Below, piece after piece: positions 6,579 to 11,595 of a stretch of 11,595 bases of DNA; position 1 is the first letter of the stretch; each line of letters begins with the position of its first letter. A model generated the notes under the pieces. It searched no databases, had not been told where the DNA came from, and saw only the letters and a list, made by a program, of their open reading frames with translations. The DNA lies in NCBI GenBank assembly GCA_934675795.1, contig CAKURW010000047.1, positions 1 through 11,595 of the forward strand. The letters run 5' to 3'. A program made the position numbers and the translations under genes. Source of the stretch: an uncultured Collinsella sp. (lineage in GTDB: Bacteria > Actinomycetota > Coriobacteriia > Coriobacteriales > Coriobacteriaceae).

Positions 6579-6696
6579 GCCGGCAGGGTGCCGGCAGCGT
6601 TGTGCTTGCTAAATCGTTTGACGAGTTGATTTTTCCCCGCCGCGCCATCCGTTAGACCGAAGGACCGGCGAACGTGAAGGAGCTGTGGTGGCGGGG
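6579..6696. repeat. Two inverted repeats in a divergent intergenic region
   Basis: GCCGGCA (6579-6585) and TGCCGGC (6589-6595) form a tight 7-bp hairpin with a GGG loop. Separately, CCCCGCC (6635-6641) and GGCGGGG (6690-6696) are perfectly complementary across 48 bases that could fold further. They sit between the divergent genes starting at 6553 and 6745. No U-run follows on either strand, and the folds do not match a riboswitch or RNA gene I recognise. Confidence 0.35.
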
Positions 6697-6703
6697 ATCG
6701 AGG

Positions 6704-6712
6704 TGCTATCTT
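6704..6712 (+). promoter_or_regulatory. Extended -10 promoter of the small membrane protein gene
   Basis: TGCTATCTT is a TG-N-TATCTT extended -10 element. Transcription would start near 6719, leaving a leader of about 26 bases that contains the ribosome site AGAGGTGA (6731-6738). No convincing -35 box is seen. Confidence 0.45.
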
Positions 6713-6744
6713 GAAAGTCCCGTTTAAAAGAGAGGTGACGCGGT

Positions 6745-6915
6745 ATGGAATTGACAGCAATGTTTGGCTCGATTGGCCTGTGTGTAGGCGCAATCGTTGC
6801 CGCCGCGGTTATCTACTTTGTGGTCACGGCCATTAAGGGCAAAAGGGCCGAACGCAAGGAGCGCGCGATGCTTAAACAGCATCGCGACCAGCAGGGCAAA
6901 CGCGCACAGAGATAG
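6745..6915 (+). CDS. Small single-span membrane protein
   Basis: A 56-residue protein starting at ATG 6745 with the strong ribosome site AGAGGTGA (6731-6738) six bases upstream and stopping at TAG 6913-6915. Residues about 6-28 form one Gly/Ala/Ile/Val-rich transmembrane helix. The rest, from about 30 on, is a highly basic, Gln- and Arg-rich cytoplasmic tail (KGKRAERKERAMLKQHRDQQ). By the positive-inside rule the N-terminus would face outside. The ribosome site, upstream promoter and coding-like composition argue that it is real despite its length. I do not recognise a family; the tail could bind RNA, the ribosome or acidic lipids, but that is only a guess. It converges on the RNA methyltransferase gene 24 bases away. 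Confidence 0.75.
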   Translation: MELTAMFGSIGLCVGAIVAAAVIYFVVTAIKGKRAERKERAMLKQHRDQQGKRAQR

Positions 6916-6939
6916 CTTGTTGAGTTTTGGATCCGTGCG

Positions 6940-8043
6940 CTAGCTGCGTTTTCGGATCAGGGCAATGTAGAAGCCCTCAAAGTCGCGGCTGGGTGGAATG
7001 GTGAGCGTGCCGGGCAGGCCGTTGGCGATGGCCGATACCTGACCCGCGGCAATGGCCTCGGTCAGGGCGTTGGACTCGGTGCGTGGCTCCTCACCAGCTT
7101 CCTGGGCTCGGCGTACCTCACTTTCGCTTGGCGTGCCGTCGAGGGGGATGAGCTCGCAGTCCATATGCTTGTCGAGGGCCTCTTGCAGGGCGTCCTCATT
7201 TTCCTGCGGCAAGATCGAACAAGTCGAATAGACGAGCGTGCCGCCCGGTTTGAGGGCTCCCATGGCGCGGTCCAGAAGTGCTCGCTGCGAGCGGGCGCAC
7301 TTGCTCAGCAACTGCTCGGTCAGGCCGCGCAGGCTTTTCTCGTTGCCGCTGATGACGGTGCCCGTGCCGGTGCAGGGAGCGTCGAGCAGGATGCGGTCAA
7401 AGCGGAAGAACTCGTCGAGCCCGCGTGCGTCGATGCGCATGACGGGCACGTTTTTTGCGCCTTGGCGGTGGAGGTTGGCTTCGAGCTTCTCGGCGCGGGG
7501 AATGCTCATCTCGCAGGCGGCAAGGTGCGCCTGCCCCTGCGTGAGGGTGGCGATCTGCGTCGTCTTGCCGCCGGGGGCTGCGCACATGTCCAAGATGTCC
7601 TCGCCTGCCTGGGCGCCCAGGACCAACGGCGGCATCATGGACGACAAACTTTGCAAGTAGATCTTGCCGTCGCGGTAGATGTCGAGGTCCCACAGGTCGG
7701 AAACCTGGGCGTCGGGCAGGATGAAGGCGTCTGGGTACCAGGCGACGGGGTTGTGGGCGATGCCGGCGGCATCGAGCGCCGCAGCGATGTCCTCGGCGGT
7801 TGCCTTGAGCGTGTTGGCGCGCAGCGTGACCGGGCGTGTGACCGCGGCGCCGAAGCCCTTGATCATGAGCTCGGCATCGGCGGGCGCATAGGCGCCGGCG
7901 ACCGTGTCGACCATAAAGCGCGGCAGGTCGGCGGCGGAGGGTTGGGCGGCAAGCTGGTCGGAAAGCTCGGTGGCGGCAAACTGCCTGAGCTTGAGCTCGG
8001 CCTTGACCTGCTTTTTCTGCTTACGACGACGCGGCTTGGACAT
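6940..8043 (-). CDS. NOL1/NOP2/Sun-family RNA m5C methyltransferase
   Basis: 367 residues. A basic N-terminus (KPRRRKQKK) is followed by an RNA-binding lead-in and a class I SAM methyltransferase fold. The SAM loop DMCAAPGGKT is at 152-161. DAPCTGTGT at 221-229 gives Cys224, and YSTCS at 272-276 gives the catalytic nucleophile Cys275; these two cysteines define RNA cytosine-C5 methyltransferases of the RsmB/NOP2/NSUN group. The end, FEGFYIALIRK, fits the family. It lacks the N-terminal NusB-like domain of RsmB and an obvious C-terminal PUA domain, so it is a short member; whether rRNA or tRNA is the target cannot be told. ATG 8043 has GGAAGG upstream. It follows the MetRS-like gene by 36 bp on the same strand, probably as one operon. 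Confidence 0.92.
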   Translation of the reverse strand: MSKPRRRKQKKQVKAELKLRQFAATELSDQLAAQPSAADLPRFMVDTVAGAYAPADAELMIKGFGAAVTRPVTLRANTLKATAEDIAAALDAAGIAHNPVAWYPDAFILPDAQVSDLWDLDIYRDGKIYLQSLSSMMPPLVLGAQAGEDILDMCAAPGGKTTQIATLTQGQAHLAACEMSIPRAEKLEANLHRQGAKNVPVMRIDARGLDEFFRFDRILLDAPCTGTGTVISGNEKSLRGLTEQLLSKCARSQRALLDRAMGALKPGGTLVYSTCSILPQENEDALQEALDKHMDCELIPLDGTPSESEVRRAQEAGEEPRTESNALTEAIAAGQVSAIANGLPGTLTIPPSRDFEGFYIALIRKRS

Positions 8044-8079
8044 CCGTCTTTCCTTCCCATTCCGTTACATGTCGAGTGT

Positions 8080-10230
8080 TTAGTACTGGCTCTCGTGCTT
8101 GCTGAAGAAGTCGAAGCGCGGGGGCAGCGGCTTCACGCGGTGCTCGCCGGGCTTCTCGCCCAGGCTCTCCACAAACTCGTCCGTGGAGGCAAAGATGTTA
8201 TCCCAGCTAAAGAAGGCGACCGGATCGACGTCGAAGTATTCGCAGATGAGCTCGCAGCCGGCCGGCACAATACCGTGCATGAGCACGGTCGCCACGCGCA
8301 GCTCGGTAAAGGCGTCGACCAGGGCCTGCGTCATGGCGGCGTTGGCTGGCTCGCCCTCGAGCTTGTTGGCGGCCTTGGAGGCGTCGCTCCAGCGCTTGTT
8401 GGCGGCGCGCAGGTAGTCGTCGCACACGGCAAGTGCGCGGTGCGTCTCGAACTTGTACATGGCCTGCTCAAAGGCGAGAGCTGCCTGCTCGGCAGCCTCG
8501 ACCACGGCGGCAGAGGCGGCACCGGCGGGGATGCAGCCGTTGCGGTAGGGGCTCTCGTCGCCTTCCTTGACGGCGACGCCGTAGAAGCAGCTGCGGGCCA
8601 GACGGTTGAACACGCCAGTCAGCAGCGCACTCTCCTTAAGGGCCGGGTCGATAACGCGCTTGTCGTCGCAGGCGCGCACCTCGTTGCCGTCCTTGTCCTT
8701 GCCGGTCACACGCGTGTCGTATGCCTTAGGGCTAAAGCTCACTGGCTTTTCGGACAGGCCGAGCGACAGCCAATGCGCGCGCATCTGCTCGCAGGTGTAG
8801 TGGTTGAGCAGGTCGTCTGCCGGCGGGGGAGGCGTCTGCGAGGACGAGCTCGCCTTTTTGCCCATGTAGAGCAGGTGATAGCAGGCGCTGACGGTGCTCT
8901 GCGTAAGGTCCCAACCCAGGGCCTCCCACATGGCGGTCTGCGCGATGCAGTAGAAGTAGATGTTGTCCTGGCCGATGAACTGGTAGATCTGCGCGTCGTC
9001 AGAGCACCACCAGTCGCGCCAGTCGAGCGAGCTGTGCTGGTAGGTGGGTGCGGGCACCTGCGTGGAGTCGGCAGCGGGCTCGCCCATGAGGGCGGCGTCC
9101 TGGGCGGCGACACCCTCGGTCACACCGGCGGCCTTGGCGTCGCGCGCGAGCACGGTGCGGGTGTAGCTGATGGGCGCCCACAGGCTCTCGGGCCAGCACC
9201 AGCAGGTGACGTCGGTCACGCCGTCGACCTCGGGCACCGGAACGCCCCAGTCGATGTTACCGGTGATGCGGAAGGGCACGAGCGCCTTGCCGCTGCGGAA
9301 GCGCACGCCGCCGTTGGCGAGCACCGCGTGGGCGTCGTCGCGCTCCTTCCAGCTGGGGAAGGTGACGGTAAAGCTGCTCTTGTTGCCCTCGGGCTCCAGC
9401 ACGGTGTGCTCGGGGAGCTGATCCTCAACAGCGTCGAAGGCCTCGCGGAACTTGTTCTGAATATAGAGCTGGGCCGGCAGCAGCCACTCCTCCATGGTCT
9501 TGGAGACCACGGAGCGAACCTGCGGGTTCTGGGCGAGCTTGGCGGTGTAGGTCTTCATAAAGTCGAGGTAGGCCGGCAGGTCGAAGTACAGGTTATCGAC
9601 CGGGCGCAGTTCGGGCACCTCGCCGGTGAGCTGGCTCTTGGGCGCGATGAGCTCCTCGGGCTCAAACTGATGGCCCAGGTCGCACTCGTCGGCATAGGCC
9701 TTCTCGGACTTGCAGCCCTGGATGGGGCAGCGGCCGATCACCTGGCGGCCGTTGAGGAACGTACCGGCCTTGGCGTCGTAGAACTGCAGCGTGGAGCGCT
9801 TGGAGATGGTGCCCTGTTCGTGCAGACGCTCGATAATCTCGGCGGTCACCTCGTTGTGAATCTGCGCAGCCGGCTCAAGGCCCGAGCCGCCGTAGATATC
9901 GCAGCTGATGTTGTAGTTGTTGAGGGTCGCGGCCTGGCGGGAGTGATTGGACTCGACATACTCGCCGATGGACTTATCGTAGCCTTCGTTCTCCTTGAGC
10001 TTGCGGTAGCTCTCCATGATGGGCGAGCCGTAGCAGTCGGTGCCCGAGGTGAAGATGACGTTCTCGCGGCCCAGACGGTCGCGCAGGAAGCGGGCGAAGA
10101 AGTCGGCAGGGACAAAGACGCCGCCAACGTGGCCAAAGTGAAGGCCCTTGTTGCCGTAGGGCTCGCCGGCGGTAACGATGGCGCGGCGAGGCCAGCTGGG
10201 ACGGTCGTTCATGGAGTATTTGGATGCCAT
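8080..10230 (-). CDS. metG: Divergent methionyl-tRNA synthetase-like protein
   Basis: 716 residues from ATG 10230, with AAGGAG (10235-10240) four bases upstream. A class I aminoacyl-tRNA synthetase that would charge tRNA-Met. The Rossmann half carries the HIGH-type motif HFGH (31-34) and MetRS-like TSGTDCYGSPIM (61-72). A zinc knuckle with Cys168, Cys173, Cys183 and His187 follows, then FDLPAYLDF, ITGNIDWGVPVP (322-333) and YQFIGQDNIYF. Three points are odd. The KMSKS loop reads KASSS (459-463), losing the second lysine. About 70 extra residues (roughly 251-320) interrupt the segment between EEWL and DWGVPVP. The zinc ligands are C-X4-C and C-X3-H rather than two C-X2-C pairs. No C-terminal tRNA-binding (EMAP-like) domain is present. 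It may be the sole MetRS, a resistant paralog, or a derivative with another role. First gene of an operon with the RNA methyltransferase. Confidence 0.85.
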   Translation of the reverse strand: MASKYSMNDRPSWPRRAIVTAGEPYGNKGLHFGHVGGVFVPADFFARFLRDRLGRENVIFTSGTDCYGSPIMESYRKLKENEGYDKSIGEYVESNHSRQAATLNNYNISCDIYGGSGLEPAAQIHNEVTAEIIERLHEQGTISKRSTLQFYDAKAGTFLNGRQVIGRCPIQGCKSEKAYADECDLGHQFEPEELIAPKSQLTGEVPELRPVDNLYFDLPAYLDFMKTYTAKLAQNPQVRSVVSKTMEEWLLPAQLYIQNKFREAFDAVEDQLPEHTVLEPEGNKSSFTVTFPSWKERDDAHAVLANGGVRFRSGKALVPFRITGNIDWGVPVPEVDGVTDVTCWCWPESLWAPISYTRTVLARDAKAAGVTEGVAAQDAALMGEPAADSTQVPAPTYQHSSLDWRDWWCSDDAQIYQFIGQDNIYFYCIAQTAMWEALGWDLTQSTVSACYHLLYMGKKASSSSQTPPPPADDLLNHYTCEQMRAHWLSLGLSEKPVSFSPKAYDTRVTGKDKDGNEVRACDDKRVIDPALKESALLTGVFNRLARSCFYGVAVKEGDESPYRNGCIPAGAASAAVVEAAEQAALAFEQAMYKFETHRALAVCDDYLRAANKRWSDASKAANKLEGEPANAAMTQALVDAFTELRVATVLMHGIVPAGCELICEYFDVDPVAFFSWDNIFASTDEFVESLGEKPGEHRVKPLPPRFDFFSKHESQY

Positions 10231-10311
10231 GGGACTCCTTCGCATATGTTGAGGGCGCGGCCGGGCGCGGGGCTCGGCGGCGCGGTGGTCAATTCGTGCA
10301 TATCGTTCGAC

Positions 10312-10322
10312 ATTATCGCACA
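10312..10322 (-). promoter_or_regulatory. Extended -10 promoter of the MetRS-like gene
   Basis: On the minus strand the sequence reads TGTGCGATAAT, identical over 11 bases to the degV promoter at 4452-4462. Transcription would begin near 10305 and give a GC-rich leader of about 75 bases, which could fold but is too short for a T-box. Confidence 0.55.
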
Positions 10323-10348
10323 TGCGGGCGGGTGCGTGGCAGGGGCGC

Positions 10349-10354
10349 TATCCT
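10349..10354 (+). promoter_or_regulatory. Candidate -10 box of the DUF3267 gene (leaderless start)
   Basis: TATCCT matches TATAAT at four of six bases and is followed by eight bases and then the ATG at 10363. Transcription would begin at or within two bases of the start codon. No ribosome site precedes the ATG, in agreement with a leaderless message. Confidence 0.45.
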
Positions 10355-10362
10355 AAGATGCT

Positions 10363-10929
10363 ATGAATGAGATTTCCAACATACATGCGTTTGAGGACGA
10401 GGATTTTCTGCACGCTTGCTTCGTGTGGGGGATGGTCGTAGTCGGCGTGTTTGCCGTGTGCCTGGTGCCGGTGTTTATGCTGCTGGGCGGGCCTGCAGAC
10501 TTGGATGCGGCTGACGCGGGCGGCTGGATGGCTGTCGTGGGCTGGATAGTCGGCTTGGCTGCGATCTCAATGGCGTCGTTCGCCGTGCACGAGCTGGTGC
10601 ACGGTGTGTTTTTTAAGCTGCTGGCGCCTGCGGGCGCGAAGGTGACCTTTGGGGCGAATCGCGAGACGGCGATGATCTATGCCTGCGCCGAGGGCGTTGT
10701 GTATTCGCGCCGGCGGTACATGGCGGTTTGCCTGGCGCCGACGGTTGTTGTGACGGCGGCGCTTGCCCTGGGGTTTGCGTTTTCGGGCTATCCGCTGCTG
10801 TGCTACCTGGCGGCCGGCTTGCATTTGTCGGGCTGTGTGGGCGACTGGTATTACGTGCGGACCATTTTGCGCGACCGCCGCATTGTCGCCTGCGAGGATA
10901 CGTCCTTTGGCGTGCGCTTTTTCGGGTGA
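10363..10929 (+). CDS. DUF3267-type membrane zincin metallopeptidase-like protein
   Basis: 188 residues with four hydrophobic spans (about 20-42, 55-74, 120-141, 143-160). The zinc motif HELVH (76-80) lies at the end of the second span inside AVHELVHGVFFKLL, the layout of DUF3267 putative zincin peptidases (PF11667). A conserved-looking GD (160-161) in HLSGCVGDWYYV could give a third metal ligand, as in other intramembrane metalloproteases. The substrate is unknown. The ATG lacks a ribosome site and a -10-like box ends eight bases upstream, so translation probably begins on a leaderless message. Its TGA (10927-10929) overlaps the ribosome site of queH, which starts 10 bases on, so the two are translationally coupled. 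A functional link to queuosine is not implied by family knowledge. Confidence 0.82.
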   Translation: MNEISNIHAFEDEDFLHACFVWGMVVVGVFAVCLVPVFMLLGGPADLDAADAGGWMAVVGWIVGLAAISMASFAVHELVHGVFFKLLAPAGAKVTFGANRETAMIYACAEGVVYSRRRYMAVCLAPTVVVTAALALGFAFSGYPLLCYLAAGLHLSGCVGDWYYVRTILRDRRIVACEDTSFGVRFFG

Positions 10930-10939
10930 GGAGATGTCG

Positions 10940-11515
10940 ATGAAGCCGTTGTTGCTGCATGCGTGCTGTGCGCCGTGCTCTCTTGAGCCGGTCCGCCTGC
11001 TGCGCGAGGAAGGGTTTGAGCCCACAATCTGCTGGACAAACCCCAATATTCAGCCGCACGATGAATGGCAGCGGCGTTTGGACGAGCTGCGCCGGTGGTG
11101 TGCCGATGGCGACATCGATCTTATCGAGGCGGGGGAGGACCGGGGGCGCTGGGAGGCCGGCGTGGCCCCGCTGGGCGCCGATCGAGCCCGTCGCTGTCGC
11201 GCATGCTATGCCCTGCGTCTGGCCGAGGCGTGCCGTGTGGCCCAGGAGCGCGGGTTTGAGTTTGTGGGCACGACGCTCGCCGTCTCGCCGTACCAGTTGT
11301 TCGAAACCTGCAATGATGTGTTGGAGCGTCTGGCTGCTGCCCGCGGTCTCACTCCGGTGATTCGCGATTTTCGCCCGTATTACCCCGAGGCCACGCGTCG
11401 TTCGCGCGAACTGGGCATGTATCGGCAGAACTACTGTGGCTGCCGCTTCTCGGCTGTCGAGGCGGCCATGGACCGCGCCCGCATCCGCGACGAGCGCAAA
11501 GCGTCCAAAAAGTAG
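10940..11515 (+). CDS. queH: Epoxyqueuosine reductase QueH
   Basis: 191 residues. ATG 10940 is chosen because GAGGAG (10928-10933) lies six bases upstream; the ATG at 10934 directly abuts that site. QueH (DUF208, PF02677) reduces epoxyqueuosine to queuosine at position 34 of tRNAs for Asn, Asp, His and Tyr, the last step of the pathway, and replaces the cobalamin-dependent QueG. The cysteine-rich signatures for its iron-sulfur cluster and additional metal are intact: HACCAPCS (7-14), RCRACYALRL (85-94) and YRQNYCGCRFS (161-171), along with TTLAVSPYQ (111-119). The length is typical. It is the second gene of a coupled pair with the DUF3267 gene. No other queuosine gene is in the window, so the precursor is made or salvaged elsewhere. 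Confidence 0.95.
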   Translation: MKPLLLHACCAPCSLEPVRLLREEGFEPTICWTNPNIQPHDEWQRRLDELRRWCADGDIDLIEAGEDRGRWEAGVAPLGADRARRCRACYALRLAEACRVAQERGFEFVGTTLAVSPYQLFETCNDVLERLAAARGLTPVIRDFRPYYPEATRRSRELGMYRQNYCGCRFSAVEAAMDRARIRDERKASKK

Positions 11516-11595
11516 TTCTTTTGGGCTGGGGCTTTGAGCTGTCTGTGCGGTACGGTCGTTTTTGGGAAAGTCGATTTAATTAAGCGTGTGATCGT
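11516..11595. other. Intergenic end of window
   Basis: The last 80 bases follow the queH stop. I see a T-rich, GC-mixed stretch and an AT-rich patch (TTTAATTAAG near 11575-11584) that may belong to a promoter of a gene beyond the window. No clear terminator hairpin is seen. Confidence 0.4.

Noticed and set aside
6635..6696. Possible tRNA or SRP RNA closed by CCCCGCC/GGCGGGG
   Set aside because: The total length is 62 bases, with no T-loop GTTCGA-type sequence, no anticodon arm and no SRP tetraloop or GGAAGC-type internal motif on either strand.
6930..6958. GATCCG...CGGATC inverted repeat between the small membrane protein and the methyltransferase genes as a terminator
   Set aside because: Only 6 bp with a 17-base loop, it overlaps the methyltransferase stop, and it lacks a U-run on either strand.
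10231..10305. T-box or other riboswitch in the leader of the MetRS-like gene
   Set aside because: The inferred leader is only about 75 bases, lacks a T-box bulge sequence and a terminator, and is simply GC-rich.
7165..10356. A 1063-codon open frame on the plus strand opposite the methyltransferase and MetRS-like genes
   Set aside because: It is antisense to two recognisable genes with full family motifs. Its product is low-complexity (Gly/Ala/Val/Leu/His-rich) without domains, as expected from the mirror frame of GC-rich codons.

Overview
The window looks like part of a chromosome from a high-GC Gram-positive bacterium, most likely a gut Coriobacteriia member close to Collinsella. This is inferred from GC-rich codon use, the mix of families (class III fructose-bisphosphatase, DegV, GtrA, QueH, DUF4430 surface proteins, a divergent methionyl-tRNA synthetase) and actinobacterial-style starts. 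No sequence search was possible, so the taxonomy is tentative. Nothing points to a phage, plasmid, insertion sequence or CRISPR array; the genes look like ordinary chromosomal genes in short operons.

Layout. Positions 1-993 (+) hold the last 26 codons of a membrane-anchored protein, then a DUF4430 surface protein behind a long Ser/Asp/Lys/Gly-rich linker, closed by a strong terminator (1016-1053). Next is a minus-strand block read from 4170 down to 1153: class III fructose-1,6-bisphosphatase (fbp) followed by two tandem GtrA-family membrane proteins, with its own terminator at 1093-1126. A divergent intergenic region (4171-4490) carries a perfect 10-bp inverted repeat in front of fbp and an extended -10 promoter for a DegV-family fatty-acid-binding protein (4491-5381, +). 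A hairpin at 5423-5450 serves degV and the convergent gene 5462-6553 (-), a TIM-barrel protein of unknown role. A 56-residue single-span membrane protein (6745-6915, +) is divergent from it.

The right half concerns RNA and translation. On the minus strand a methionyl-tRNA synthetase-like gene (8080-10230) is followed 36 bp later by a NOL1/NOP2/Sun-type RNA m5C methyltransferase (6940-8043). Divergently, a leaderless-looking DUF3267 membrane metallopeptidase-like gene (10363-10929) is coupled to queH (10940-11515), which completes queuosine in tRNA.

The most notable signals are: a degraded KMSKS loop (KASSS) plus an insertion and altered zinc ligands in the MetRS-like protein; the AT-rich inverted repeat upstream of fbp; a nested hairpin between fbp and the first gtrA-like gene; the uncharacterised TIM-barrel protein with long charged tails; the small membrane protein; and a repeated promoter motif TGTGCGATAAT shared by degV and the MetRS-like gene. 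I do not see a new multi-gene defence or biosynthetic system here.
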